A DNA stretch of 64,000 bases, taken from positions 62,001 through 126,000 of the forward strand of contig DASURP010000006.1 in the NCBI GenBank assembly GCA_036279975.1. Reading direction: 5' to 3'. Below are positions 33,032 to 42,677 of this stretch, in pieces. Position 1 is the stretch's first letter, and each line of letters starts with the position of its first letter. A program made the translations under genes and the position numbers. Below the pieces are notes generated by a model. It saw only the letters and a program-made list of their open reading frames with translations, was not told the DNA's origin and did not search any database. Origin of the DNA: 66-474 sp036279975. Lineage in GTDB: Bacteria; Pseudomonadota; Gammaproteobacteria; Xanthomonadales; Rhodanobacteraceae.

Positions 33032-33643
33032 ATGCCATTCAAACCGGAACACAACCCGTTGAGCGGCGCCGCCTTCGTGCTGGCCGCGCACCGCGTCGAC
33101 CAGTTGCCGCCGGATACTGGCGCCGAAATCGCCTTCGTGGGCCGCTCCAATGCGGGCAAATCCAGTGCCCTCAACGCGCTGGCCGGGCAGGCTGCGCTGG
33201 CTCGCACCAGCAAGACGCCAGGCCGCACCCAGCAGTTGGTGGTGTTCGCGCTGCCCGGCGGACGCAGGCTGGTGGATTTGCCGGGCTACGGTTACGCCGA
33301 AGTGCCCGCGGCCTTGCGCGAGCACTGGAAGCAGGCCATCGATGCCTACTTGCGCAAGCGCCAGTCGCTGCGTGCGCTGGTGCTGATCGCCGACATCCGC
33401 CACGCGCCGACACCATTCGATCGCCGGATGCTGGCGTATTGCGCGGCGATCGAGCTGCCGTGCCTGTTGTTGCTCAGCAAGGCCGACAAGCTCGCGCGTA
33501 CGCAGGCGGGCAAGCGCCTGCGTGAAGTCGAACGCGAAATCGCCAGTGCAGGTTGGCGTGCGCAGGCGATCGTGTTTTCGGCGCCGGCCGGCACCGGCGT
33601 CGAGGACGCACGTACCGCGGTCGCGGCGCTTTTGCTGGGTTGA
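33032..33643 (+). CDS. engB: ribosome biogenesis GTPase YihA/YsxC
   Basis: A 203-residue essential GTPase needed for 50S subunit assembly. G1 is GRSNAGKSS, G3 is DLPGYG, and G4 is LSKADK; the GRTQ switch follows KTPGRT. Length is normal. It is divergent from the cytochrome c4 operon and followed by a strong intrinsic terminator, so it seems to be a single-gene unit. Confidence 0.96.
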   Translation: MPFKPEHNPLSGAAFVLAAHRVDQLPPDTGAEIAFVGRSNAGKSSALNALAGQAALARTSKTPGRTQQLVVFALPGGRRLVDLPGYGYAEVPAALREHWKQAIDAYLRKRQSLRALVLIADIRHAPTPFDRRMLAYCAAIELPCLLLLSKADKLARTQAGKRLREVEREIASAGWRAQAIVFSAPAGTGVEDARTAVAALLLG

Positions 33644-33695
33644 TCGCATTGGCGTGGCATCCCCCCGATGCACCGGCCTGACGGGCAGGTGCATC

Positions 33696-33730
33696 GACCC
33701 CCTTCGTTCGGAAGGGGGTCGCCGTTTTTC
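33696..33730 (+). terminator. Rho-independent terminator after engB
   Basis: A 10-bp stem (33696-33705 with 33711-33720), 5-nt loop, then GCCGTTTTTC. It lies about 50 nt past the engB stop. Confidence 0.75.
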
Positions 33731-33732
33731 TT

Positions 33733-33753
33733 CCCCCTTCCAGGGGAAGGGGG
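33733..33753. repeat. palindrome CCCCCTTCC-agg-GGAAGGGGG
   Basis: A perfect 9-bp stem with a 3-nt loop, immediately after the engB terminator. The same arms with a different loop recur at 63585-63605, suggesting a dispersed palindromic repeat family. Confidence 0.6.
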
Positions 33754-33834
33754 ATCGAAGGGGATGGCTCTGGCTCTTGCGGATTCGTTCCCGCCACCCC
33801 ATCTTGCGTACCTTGGCCATTGTCGAAGGCGCGC

Positions 33835-35199
33835 ATGTCCGGTCCCAGCAACGTTGCGGAACAACCGATCGAACGGCGCGCACAACTGGCGGAATACCTC
33901 GCTGCGGGCGCGCGCCCCGCGGCCAGGTGGAAGATCGGCACCGAGCACGAGAAATTCGTGTTCCGCACCGATGACCTGAAACCGCCGCCGTACGAGGGCG
34001 CACGCGGCATCGGGGCGTTGCTGCGCGGCATTGCCGGTTGCGGCTGGGACCCGGTGGAAGAAGACGGCAACCTCATTGCACTCACGCGCGGGCAGGCATC
34101 GGTGACGCTGGAGCCGGCGGGTCAACTGGAGCTGTCTGGTGCGCCGCTGGAAACCATCCACCAGACCTGCGGCGAAGTGCAGGAACACCTGCACTGCGTG
34201 CGCGTTGCGTCGGAACCCCTGCGGCTCGGCATCCTCGGCATGGGTTTCCAGCCGAAGTGGAAGCGCTCCGACATGCCTTGGATGCCCAAGGCCCGCTACG
34301 CGATCATGCGCCGCTACATGCCGAAGGTCGGTTCACTGGGACTCGACATGATGACGCGCACCTGCACCGTGCAGGTCAACCTCGACTTCGGCAGCGAAGC
34401 CGACATGGTGAAGAAATTCCGGGTCTCGCTGGCGCTGCAACCGATCGCCACCGCGCTGTTCGCCGACTCGCCGTTCACTGAAGGCCGGCCCAACGGTTTC
34501 CAGAGCTACCGCTCGCACATCTGGACCGACACTGACCGCGACCGCACCGGCATGCTGGATTTCGTGTTCGAGGACGGCTTCGGCTTCGAGCGTTACGTCG
34601 ATTACCTGCTGGACGTGCCGATGTACTTCGTGCACCGCCGCGGCGCGTACATCGACTGCGCCGGGCAATCGTTCCGGGATTTCCTTGCTGGCAAATTGCC
34701 TGCGCTGCCGGGCGAAAAACCCACCCTGCGCGACTGGTCCGACCACATGACCACCGCGTTCCCGGAGGTGCGCCTGAAGCAGTATCTCGAGATGCGCGGC
34801 GCCGATGGCGGCCCGTGGAACCGGCTGTGCGCGCTGCCGGCCTTCTGGGTGGGGCTGCTGTACGACCAGTCCGCGCTGGACGCGGCGTGGGATCTGGTGA
34901 AGGATTTCTCGATGGCCGAGCGCAACGCCTTGCGCGATGGCGTGCCGAAGCACGCGTTGAAACTGCCGTTCCGCGGCGAAAGCGTGCGCGAGCTGGCGCT
35001 GCGCGCGCTGGAGATCGCCGGCAACGGCCTGAGGCGCCGCGCCAGGCTCAACCGCAACGGCGCGGACGAGACGATGTTCCTGCAACCGCTGATCGAGTTC
35101 GTCGAAGCCAACCAGACGCCGGCCGAACGCAAGCTGGAACTGTTCCAAGGCGAGTGGAATGGCAGCGTCGATCCGGTGTTCCGCGAATTCGCGTATTGA
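33835..35199 (+). CDS. gshA: glutamate-cysteine ligase (plant/proteobacterial type)
   Basis: A 454-residue ligase of the GCS2/plant-type family, distinct from E. coli GshA. It joins glutamate and cysteine, the first step of glutathione synthesis. Characteristic sequence includes KIGTEHEKFVF, VTLEPAGQLELSG, GMGFQPKW, YMPKVGSLGLDMM, TCTVQVNLDF and FEDGFGFERYVDYLLDVPMYF. Length matches the family. I prefer the ATG at 33835; a TTG five codons upstream is possible. It is convergent with the amidinotransferase gene, 9 bp away. gshB is not in the window. Confidence 0.94.
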   Translation: MSGPSNVAEQPIERRAQLAEYLAAGARPAARWKIGTEHEKFVFRTDDLKPPPYEGARGIGALLRGIAGCGWDPVEEDGNLIALTRGQASVTLEPAGQLELSGAPLETIHQTCGEVQEHLHCVRVASEPLRLGILGMGFQPKWKRSDMPWMPKARYAIMRRYMPKVGSLGLDMMTRTCTVQVNLDFGSEADMVKKFRVSLALQPIATALFADSPFTEGRPNGFQSYRSHIWTDTDRDRTGMLDFVFEDGFGFERYVDYLLDVPMYFVHRRGAYIDCAGQSFRDFLAGKLPALPGEKPTLRDWSDHMTTAFPEVRLKQYLEMRGADGGPWNRLCALPAFWVGLLYDQSALDAAWDLVKDFSMAERNALRDGVPKHALKLPFRGESVRELALRALEIAGNGLRRRARLNRNGADETMFLQPLIEFVEANQTPAERKLELFQGEWNGSVDPVFREFAY

Positions 35200-35208
35200 C
35201 TTCGAGGC

Positions 35209-36126
35209 TCAGAATATTTCGGCGATGCAGCAGCGCAGGCTGCCGCCGGCCTTCTCGATTTCGTCCAGCGGCACGCTGCCGATCGCGAAACCCCATTCCG
35301 CGAGCGATGCGCGTTGCGCAGCGGCCAGCGATGACGCCGCACGCCAGCTCATCCACACGCGCAGCGGCGACAACGTGATCGCATTGCCGGCGTAGGCGCG
35401 CTTCTGTTGCAGTGACAGCTGGATCGTCCGGTCGTCGAAAGCCCGTGCGATCGCGTGCGGCACTTCCGGGTCGGCGAAACCCTCGGGCGCCAGGATCGCC
35501 GCACGCCCGGCCAGCGATGCCATCACCACGTTGGTGTGGTATTCGCCTTGTGCGAGTTCGAACGCGAAGGTCAGGCGCAGGCCGAAGGCCTCGTGCATCG
35601 CGCACGCACCGGCCAGGTCGCAGCGTTCGGAGAGTCCGCAGTAGCCGATCCCGCGCGCGTGGTCGATCACCAGCGAGCCGGTGAGTTCGGCCACGCAATC
35701 GCCGCGCTGCGACAGGTCGGTCTCTGCATAGCCGAGCACGTCGCGGAAGAAACCGCGGATGTCACTGCGCGCGGCCTCGCGCTTCCGCACCGGATGGCGC
35801 ATGCTGCCGACGATCAGCTTGCCCGGCACGGTGCCGAACACGTTGTTGGGAAACATCGCGTCGGGGGTGGCCGGATCTCCCGGAAACACGATCGTCGGCA
35901 CGTCCTCGCGCAACGCCTGCGCGAGCGCCGCGTGCTGCAGCAACGCGCGCTGCACATCGAAGGGCGCATCCGCCTGCATGTAGCGGTTGTCGCGCGCGGA
36001 TTCTGCGGCCAGCTCGTTGCCCGCGGGCGCGACCAGGAATGCCGCGCGCGCGGTGGTGCGTGGATCACCGAGGGGCGAAAGCTCGGCAAGCGCGGCACGA
36101 AAGTCTGCGCAGGTGGTGACGATCAT
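35209..36126 (-). CDS. arginine deiminase-related amidinotransferase (CtlX-like)
   Basis: A 305-residue protein of the guanidino-group-modifying pentein superfamily, close to the CtlX group. The N-terminal half has FPNNVFGTVPGKLIVGSM, and the C-terminal half has GEYHTNVVMASLAGRAAIL with the catalytic His, plus a late Cys pair in LRCCIAE as the likely nucleophile region. CtlX proteins are thought to hydrolyse guanidino compounds such as citrulline/arginine derivatives; the true substrate is unclear. The start at 36126 is an ATG; upstream lies the M3 peptidase terminator, so this is a separate transcript. Confidence 0.85.
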   Translation of the reverse strand: MIVTTCADFRAALAELSPLGDPRTTARAAFLVAPAGNELAAESARDNRYMQADAPFDVQRALLQHAALAQALREDVPTIVFPGDPATPDAMFPNNVFGTVPGKLIVGSMRHPVRKREAARSDIRGFFRDVLGYAETDLSQRGDCVAELTGSLVIDHARGIGYCGLSERCDLAGACAMHEAFGLRLTFAFELAQGEYHTNVVMASLAGRAAILAPEGFADPEVPHAIARAFDDRTIQLSLQQKRAYAGNAITLSPLRVWMSWRAASSLAAAQRASLAEWGFAIGSVPLDEIEKAGGSLRCCIAEIF

Positions 36127-36167
36127 GCGTTGGGTATCCTCGCGGGCGCGGGTGCATCGTAGCGCGC

Positions 36168-36198
36168 AAAAAAAGGGCCGGCGTTGCCGCCGGCCCTT
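36168..36198 (-). terminator. strong Rho-independent terminator after the M3 peptidase
   Basis: On the minus strand an 11-bp perfect stem (AAGGGCCGGCG with its complement), 4-nt loop, then seven T residues. It sits 50 nt past the peptidase stop. Confidence 0.9.
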
Positions 36199-36248
36199 GA
36201 TCATCGTGCGAGGATGCGCGTCGACCAGGGTCGCGCACAGGCGCGCTC

Positions 36249-38435
36249 CTACTTGGGCTCGAGTCCGCGGTCCTTCTTCATCGCGTCGGTGTTCGGCGCG
36301 CGCCCGCGCCAGGCCTTGTACAGCTCGGCCAGGTCCTCGGTGTTGCCGCGCGAGAGGATCATTTTGCGGAAACGGTCGCCGTTGGCGCGGGTCAGGCCGC
36401 CGTGTTCCTCGAACCAGCCATAGGCGTCGTCGGCCAGCATCTGCGTCCACAGGTAGGCGTAGTAACCCGCGGCATAACCGTTGCCCCAGATGTGCAGGAA
36501 GTAGGTCGAGCGGTAGCGCGGCGGCACGTAGGACACCAGGATGCCGTCCTTTGCGAGCGCATGGTCCTCGAAGCCGTCCACGTCCGGCACCGCGACTTTC
36601 GGCGCACTGGCCGGCAGGGTGTGCCAGTTCATGTCGAGCAGGGCCGCTTCCAGCAGCTCGGTCATGTCGTAGCCCTTGTTGAACAGTTGCGACTTCTGCA
36701 GCCTGGCAGCCAGCGCCGAAGGCATCGGCGCACCGGTCTTGTAGTTCTTCGCGTAGTGGTCGAATACCTCGGGGTAGGTCGCCCAGTGCTCGTTGAACTG
36801 CGAGGGGAACTCCACCCAGTCGCGCGCCGTGTCGGTGCCCGACAGGCTGGGGTATTTGGTGTCGGCGAAGAACGCGTGCAGGGCGTGGCCGAACTCGTGG
36901 AACATCGTGATCACGTCGTCCATCGACAGCAGCGCGGGCTGGCCTTGCGCGGGCTTGGCGAAGTTGGCCACGTTGAAGATCACCGGCGACTGGTCGAGCA
37001 GGGCGTTCGGATGCACGAGGTCGCTCATCCACGCGCCGCCGGCCTTGTTGTCGCGCTTGAAGTAGTCGGCGTAGAACAGGCCCAGCGGCTTGCCGTCGCT
37101 GTCGTACAGCTCGTACACCAGCACGTCCGGGTTCCAGGTCGGAAGGTCCGTGCGCTGCTTGAAGGTGATGCCGTAGAGCCGGGTGGCGGCGTAGAACACG
37201 CCGTTCACCAGCACGTCGTGCAGTTCGAAATACGGCCGCACCTGCGAGGCGTCGATGTCGTACTTGGCCTTCTGCACCTGCTGGCCGTAGTACTCCCAGT
37301 CCCAGGGTTCCAGCTTGAACGGCTGTTCCCCGAGCGCCTTCTGGTCCTTGTCGATCATCTGCTGGCGGTCGACGGCCTCGGCCGCGGCGCGGGCCTTGGC
37401 GGCGGGCACCAGCGCATCGAGGAAGTCCATGACCGTGGCCGGGGTCTTGGCCATCTGGTCCTTGAGCTTCCAGGCGGCGAAGTCGTCGAAGCCGAGCAGC
37501 TTGGCCTTCTGCGCGCGCAGGTACGCGATCTCGGTGATGATCGCGCGGGTGTCATTGGCGTCGCCCTTCTCGGCGCGGTCGATCGAGTGTTCGTACAGCT
37601 CGTGGCGGACCTTGCGGTTGGTGAGCGCGGCGAGGTCGGGCTGCTGGGTGGTGTTCTGCAGCGGGACCACCCACTTGCCCTTGAGCCCGCGGGCCTTGGC
37701 GGCGGCGGCGGCGGCGTCGATCTGCGCGGGGGTGAGGCCAGCGAGATCAGCCTTGTCGTCCACCACCAGCGCGCCGGCCTTGGCGGCGGCGATCAGCTTG
37801 TTGCCGAACTGGGTGGAGAGGGTGGAAATCTGCTCGTTGTAGTGCTTGAGCCTGGCCTGGTCGGCCGCCGAAAGCTTGGCGCCGTTGAGCACGAATTGCC
37901 GGTAATCGACTTCCAGCAGACGCGCGGATTCGGGATCGAGATCCAGCGAGGCACGCTGGTCGTGGATTTTCTGGATGCGCGCGAACAGTTTGCCGTTGAG
38001 GTAGATCGCGTCCTGGTGCGCGGCCAGCCTGGGTGCCATCTTCTCGGAGATCTTCTGCAGGGTCGGGTTGGTGTCGGCGCCCGCGTACAGCTCGAACACG
38101 TTCATCACGCGGGTCAGCATCTGGCCGGTCTTTTCCATCGCGACGATGGTGTTCTCGAAGGTCGGCGCCGCCGGGTTGTCGGCGATCCTGTCGATCTCGG
38201 CCATCTGTTGCTGCATGCCCGCTTCCATCGCCGGCACGTAATCGGAATCCTTGATCCTGCTGAAATCCGGCGCGCCGAACGGCAGCGTGGAGGGTTCGAA
38301 GAACGGGTTGGACGCACCGGTGTCGGCTTTTGCGGATGCGGCCTGGGCGGTGGCGGCGCCGGCGCTCAAGCCGAGGCCGCCGGTCGCGAGGGCGCAACAG
38401 GCGAGCACGAGAATCCTGGTTCGAAAACCTTGCAT
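36249..38435 (-). CDS. secreted M3-family metallopeptidase (Dcp/oligopeptidase type)
   Basis: A 728-residue zinc peptidase of family M3, related to peptidyl-dipeptidase Dcp. The thermolysin-like zinc motif HEFGHALH is at about residues 512-519, with the third ligand region in the following EFPSQFNEHW. Much of the N-terminal two-thirds is the helical domain usual in M3. Unlike cytoplasmic Dcp, it has an N-terminal signal peptide (MQGFRTRILVLACCALATGG), so it should act in the periplasm or outside the cell on short peptides. The ATG at 38435 opens the signal. A strong terminator follows. Confidence 0.94.
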   Translation of the reverse strand: MQGFRTRILVLACCALATGGLGLSAGAATAQAASAKADTGASNPFFEPSTLPFGAPDFSRIKDSDYVPAMEAGMQQQMAEIDRIADNPAAPTFENTIVAMEKTGQMLTRVMNVFELYAGADTNPTLQKISEKMAPRLAAHQDAIYLNGKLFARIQKIHDQRASLDLDPESARLLEVDYRQFVLNGAKLSAADQARLKHYNEQISTLSTQFGNKLIAAAKAGALVVDDKADLAGLTPAQIDAAAAAAKARGLKGKWVVPLQNTTQQPDLAALTNRKVRHELYEHSIDRAEKGDANDTRAIITEIAYLRAQKAKLLGFDDFAAWKLKDQMAKTPATVMDFLDALVPAAKARAAAEAVDRQQMIDKDQKALGEQPFKLEPWDWEYYGQQVQKAKYDIDASQVRPYFELHDVLVNGVFYAATRLYGITFKQRTDLPTWNPDVLVYELYDSDGKPLGLFYADYFKRDNKAGGAWMSDLVHPNALLDQSPVIFNVANFAKPAQGQPALLSMDDVITMFHEFGHALHAFFADTKYPSLSGTDTARDWVEFPSQFNEHWATYPEVFDHYAKNYKTGAPMPSALAARLQKSQLFNKGYDMTELLEAALLDMNWHTLPASAPKVAVPDVDGFEDHALAKDGILVSYVPPRYRSTYFLHIWGNGYAAGYYAYLWTQMLADDAYGWFEEHGGLTRANGDRFRKMILSRGNTEDLAELYKAWRGRAPNTDAMKKDRGLEPK

Positions 38436-38507
38436 GGGATGACTCCTTCCACAACGAATGGGGGGATCGGGGTCCGTGCATGCCACGTGGCGTGGCGTTG
38501 ACGGGCC

Positions 38508-38858
38508 CTAGGCGGCCGCGACGTCGTGCAGCTGCCAGTTGGGGCCGATCAGGATGAACAGGCGGTGGCGCAACACGAAATGCGTGAGGGAGGTAACTAC
38601 TTCGACTTCGGTGTGCACGTCCACCAGCCGGGCCGTGACCGTGGCGTTCGCGTCGATCGGCGCCAGCGACGGGTCCACGTCGTCCGGGTCGGGCTGCATG
38701 GCCTTCCAGCGGTCAAACAGGATCGGCTTGCGCAGGGCCTCCTGCAGGGCCTCGGCGAAGCTCTGGGGAGACGAGCCCTGGAATGACAGGTCGGCATCGG
38801 GGCCGCGCGCGGTGGCGAGGTTGGCGATCGTCAGGTAATACCGTCGGGCTTGACTCAA
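38508..38858 (-). CDS. small protein of unknown function (TTG start)
   Basis: A 116-residue protein I do not recognise. From a TTG at 38858, preceded by GGAG 7 nt upstream, it reads SQARRYYLTIANLATA and continues with PQSFAEALQEALRKPILF, a run of acidic/Pro residues (PDPDDVDPS) and an aromatic C-terminus ending LIGPNWQLHDVAAA. No signal peptide. A longer frame to an ATG at 38957 exists but has no plausible ribosome site. It lies between the M3 peptidase (73 bp away, same strand) and the divergent tricorn gene. Confidence 0.6.
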   Translation of the reverse strand: MSQARRYYLTIANLATARGPDADLSFQGSSPQSFAEALQEALRKPILFDRWKAMQPDPDDVDPSLAPIDANATVTARLVDVHTEVEVVTSLTHFVLRHRLFILIGPNWQLHDVAAA

Positions 38859-39031
38859 GGGCTGGCTCCGGGAGCGGGGGAGGGCGAGGTGAATCAGCCA
38901 ACAATGATGCCTTGATTGCGCCCCCGATGCCACCCGGGCCCGGGTATTCCGGGGCATGACCTGTTGCAGTGGAACGCGTGCGGGAAACGGCGTATACGTG
39001 CAGGTTCATGCCACGATACGAGGGGCGCAGC

Positions 39032-42000
39032 ATGTCATCCACGATTCGCAGGTCCGTCCTTTCGGGGTGCGCGCTGCTGGCCGGCGCCGCCGGACTCGCC
39101 GCCTGTTCGCAGTCCTCCACGCCTGTCGGACCGGGCCAGGCCGCGATGCCTGCCTCCGTCAGCGCCACCCCCGCCATGCCGGCAACCGGAACGACTGCCC
39201 CGGCGGCCGCCAGCGCGAACGTCGCGGGCACGCGCCTGCTGCGCTTCCCCGATGTATGCGGGAAGCGCGTGGTGTTCACCTACGCGGGCGACCTGTGGAC
39301 CGCCTCGACCCAGGGTGGCACCGCGACGCGCCTGACCGCGGGGCCGGGCCTGGAAACGGCCGCGCGCTTCTCGCCCGACTGCAGCCGGATCGCGTTCACC
39401 GGCCAATACGGCGGCGACAGCCAGGTATACGTGGTGTCCGCGGGCGGCGGCGAACCGACGCAGCTGACTTTCTACCCCGCGATGGGTCCGTTGCCGCAGC
39501 GCTGGGGCTTCGACAACCAGGTGTATGGCTGGACGCCGGACGGGAAATCCGTGTTGTTCCGCTCGTGGCGCGATTCGCGCAACATCTCCGATCCACGCGT
39601 GTTCACCGTGGCTGTCACCGGCGGGCTGCCCACGGTGCTGCCGATGCCGCAGTCGGGCACCGCGCGTTTTTCGCCCGACGGCAAGCAGGTCGTGTATTCG
39701 CCCAAGTTCCGCGATTTCCGCGACTGGGACCGCTACAAGGGCGGCTGGGCGCAGGACCTTTTCATCTACGACATCGCATCGAAGTCGGCCAGGAACATCA
39801 CCAACGATCCGAACACCGACCGCGATCCGGTCTGGATCGGCAAGGACATCTATTTCCTGTCCGATCGCGGCCCGCACCTGAACCTGTACCGCTACGACAC
39901 CGGCGACGGCAAGACCACGCAACTGACCGATTACAGGACCGACGACGCACGCTGGGCCAGCGGCGACGCGGCCGGGCAGATCGTGTACGAAGTCACCGGC
40001 GCGCTGCACATCTACGACACCCGCGACCAGACCGACCGCGCCCTGGCCATCCACGTGCCGAGCGACCTCGTGGCTGCGCGCGCGTCCGAACGCAGCGTCA
40101 AGAAATACATCGAGGATTACGCGCTGAGCCCCAACGGCAAGCGTGCCGCGTTCACGGCGCGTGGCGACGTGTTCAGCGTGCCGCTGGAACACGGCATCAC
40201 GCTCGACCTCACCCACACCCCGGGCGCGCACGAGCGCGAGGTCTCCTGGTCGCCCGACGGCAAGCGCGTGGCCTACATCTCCGACCAGAACGGCGAGGAG
40301 GAAGTGTGGGTGCGCGATGCAGATGGCACGAATCCGGTGATGCTGACGAAGGGCGTGATCGGCCGCCTATACCAGCCGCTTTGGGCGCCGGACGGCAAGC
40401 ACATCGCGCTCGTGGATTCGGCCAACCGCATCCATGTCGTCGGCACCTCGGCCGGCGCCAGCGACCAGCTGGTCGCGCAGGATCCCGGCATTTCGAGGCG
40501 CGACTACGCGTGGTCCCCGGGTGGGCATTACCTCGCGTATTCGCTGACGGACAAGGACACCCAGTTGTCGCGGTTGTACGTTTACGACCTCGCCTCCGGC
40601 AAGGCCGTCGAGCTCGGGCGCGAATACGCCGACGCCAGCGGCCCGGCGTTCTCGCCCGACGGCAAATACCTCTATTTCCTGGGCGATCGCGAGTGGGCGC
40701 CGCAGTTCTCCAGCGTGGAACTGGATTACGCGACCAACCGCACGACGCAGATCCTCGCGTACGCGTTGCGCAAGGACGTCGACAATCCGTTCGCGCCGCG
40801 CAACGACAGCGCGACCGGCGAGGCCGAGGCGGGGCAACCAGGCGCAGCGCCGGATGAGGGAGGCGATCAACAGGCGCAGAAGTCGAAGCCGAAACCTGCT
40901 TCCGAAATCAACGACCGGATCGACTTCGACGGCATCGAACAGCGCGTGGTGCGGGCGCCGATCGATCCCGACAACATTCCGTGGGTGGCCGTCACGCCCA
41001 AGGCGATCCTGTACGCGACCGACGGCGCGCCGTTCCTCGGCCGTGCGAGCGCGCTGCCTCTGAAGGTGCACGCGTGGTCATTCAAGGACCGCAAGGACAG
41101 CGACGTCTACACGTACAAGCCGGAGGGCGGCGGTGGCGGCGAAGGTGGCGGCGGCGCAGCGCCATTGGCGTTGTCGGCCGACGGCTCGACCCTGCTGGTG
41201 CGCGACGGCAAGGATTACAAGCGGATCGACCTCGCCGCGCCCAAGCCGAAGCCCGAGGACGTCAAGCTGGACGGCCTGTTCATGCGGGTCGATCCCAGGG
41301 CCGAGTACGCCGAGATCTTCAACGACGTGTGGCGGCGCTACCGCGACTATTTCTACGTCACCAACATGAACGGTTACGACTGGAACGCGCTGCGCGCCAA
41401 GTACCAGCCGCTGCTGAAATACGTGGGCGACCGCACCGACCTCAACTACGTGCTGGGCGAGATGATCGCCGAGCTGTCCAACTCGCACACCTACGTGGCG
41501 GGCGGCGACCTCGGCCTGCCGGACAAGCCGCACGTCGGCCTGCTGGGTGCCGACTTCAAGCTGGATGCGGCCAGCGGGCGTTACCAGGTCGCGGATGTCT
41601 TCCCCGGCGAGAACGACGAGCCGCGCTACCGTTCGCCGCTCACCGAAGTCGGCGTGGACGTCAAGCCAGGCGATTACATCCTCGCGATCAACGGCACGCC
41701 GCTGACGAAAGACCAAAATCCGTACCGGCTGCTCCGGATCGCGCCGGGACAGATGGTGCAGCTGCTGGTCAACTCGCGCCCGGGCGCCGACGGCGCACGC
41801 ACGGTGCTGGTGAAGCCGATCGCCAGCGAAATGGCCCTGCACTACTACGACTGGGTGCAGGCCAACCGCGCCTACGTCGCCAAGGCCAGCGACGGCCAGA
41901 TCGGCTATCTGCACATTCCCGACATGAGCGCCGACGGCGCGCGCGAGTTCATCAAGTGGTATTACCCGCAGTTGCGCAAGCCGGGCCTGATCATCGACGT

Positions 42001-42547
42001 GCGCGACAACGGCGGCGGCTTCATGTCGCAGACCATGATCGAGCGGCTGTCGCGCAAGTTGCTCGGCCTCGACTATGCCCGCAATGTCGGCATTGCGGAA
42101 ACCTATCCGGGCGCAACCTACCTCGGGCACCTTGCGGCGCTCAGCAACGGCACCACCGCTTCGGACGGCGATATCTTCTCGTACATGTTCAAGCAGGCCA
42201 AGCTCGGGCCGCTGATCGGCACCCGCACCTGGGGTGGGGTGGTCGGCATCACCAGTTGGGGTCCGTTGATCGACGGCGGAGACGTGTTCGTGCCGCAGTT
42301 CGCGAGCGCGAACACGGACGGAAAGTACGTCGTCGAAGGCCACGGTGTCGATCCCGACATCGTCGTCAACGAAGACGTGTCGCAGCAACTGGCCGGCAAG
42401 GACCCGCAGCTCGACAAGGCCATCGAGGTGCTGGAAAAGGAGATCAAGGCGAAGCCGCTGAACCTGCCGCCGCAACCGCCGGGACTCGACAAGGCGCCGC
42501 CGTCCATGCGGCCAAAACCGGCCGCGGGGGCCGCGCCCGCGGATTGA
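39032..42547 (+). CDS. tricorn-type S41 protease with beta-propeller domains
   Basis: A 1171-residue lipoprotein relative of the archaeal tricorn protease. The lipobox is in GLAACSQ. From about residue 65 to 600 there are tricorn-type propeller repeats, including several SPDGK motifs (RFSPDGKQVVYS, WSPDGKRVAYIS, FSPDGKYLYFLG). A linker with EGGGGGEGGGG leads to a small helical region, a PDZ-like domain (VKPGDYILAINGTPL, about 875-892) and the S41 catalytic domain with RDNGGGFMSQTMIE and the probable nucleophile Ser near residue 1044 in NGTTASDGD. It likely degrades oligopeptides outside the cytoplasm. SD AGGGG precedes the ATG. Confidence 0.92.
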   Translation: MSSTIRRSVLSGCALLAGAAGLAACSQSSTPVGPGQAAMPASVSATPAMPATGTTAPAAASANVAGTRLLRFPDVCGKRVVFTYAGDLWTASTQGGTATRLTAGPGLETAARFSPDCSRIAFTGQYGGDSQVYVVSAGGGEPTQLTFYPAMGPLPQRWGFDNQVYGWTPDGKSVLFRSWRDSRNISDPRVFTVAVTGGLPTVLPMPQSGTARFSPDGKQVVYSPKFRDFRDWDRYKGGWAQDLFIYDIASKSARNITNDPNTDRDPVWIGKDIYFLSDRGPHLNLYRYDTGDGKTTQLTDYRTDDARWASGDAAGQIVYEVTGALHIYDTRDQTDRALAIHVPSDLVAARASERSVKKYIEDYALSPNGKRAAFTARGDVFSVPLEHGITLDLTHTPGAHEREVSWSPDGKRVAYISDQNGEEEVWVRDADGTNPVMLTKGVIGRLYQPLWAPDGKHIALVDSANRIHVVGTSAGASDQLVAQDPGISRRDYAWSPGGHYLAYSLTDKDTQLSRLYVYDLASGKAVELGREYADASGPAFSPDGKYLYFLGDREWAPQFSSVELDYATNRTTQILAYALRKDVDNPFAPRNDSATGEAEAGQPGAAPDEGGDQQAQKSKPKPASEINDRIDFDGIEQRVVRAPIDPDNIPWVAVTPKAILYATDGAPFLGRASALPLKVHAWSFKDRKDSDVYTYKPEGGGGGEGGGGAAPLALSADGSTLLVRDGKDYKRIDLAAPKPKPEDVKLDGLFMRVDPRAEYAEIFNDVWRRYRDYFYVTNMNGYDWNALRAKYQPLLKYVGDRTDLNYVLGEMIAELSNSHTYVAGGDLGLPDKPHVGLLGADFKLDAASGRYQVADVFPGENDEPRYRSPLTEVGVDVKPGDYILAINGTPLTKDQNPYRLLRIAPGQMVQLLVNSRPGADGARTVLVKPIASEMALHYYDWVQANRAYVAKASDGQIGYLHIPDMSADGAREFIKWYYPQLRKPGLIIDVRDNGGGFMSQTMIERLSRKLLGLDYARNVGIAETYPGATYLGHLAALSNGTTASDGDIFSYMFKQAKLGPLIGTRTWGGVVGITSWGPLIDGGDVFVPQFASANTDGKYVVEGHGVDPDIVVNEDVSQQLAGKDPQLDKAIEVLEKEIKAKPLNLPPQPPGLDKAPPSMRPKPAAGAAPAD

Positions 42548-42550
42548 CGG

Positions 42551-42585
42551 GATGCGTGCACCGGCCGCAAGCCGGCGCACGCGTC
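42551..42585. terminator. long hairpin between convergent tricorn and bioD genes
   Basis: GCGTGC-a-CCGGC pairs with GCCGG-c-GCACGC over a 5-nt loop, with one mismatch and a few extra closing pairs. It follows the tricorn stop by a few bases and is symmetric, so it could end transcription from either side. There is no clear T-run on either strand. Confidence 0.5.
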
Positions 42586-42677
42586 ATCATTGCGGATTCA
42601 CGACCCACCGCGTGCGCGGCGCATGCCGTGCCGCGAAGCCGGCGAGCGGCACGCTGCCGTCCCGGCCGTCCTCCAGG

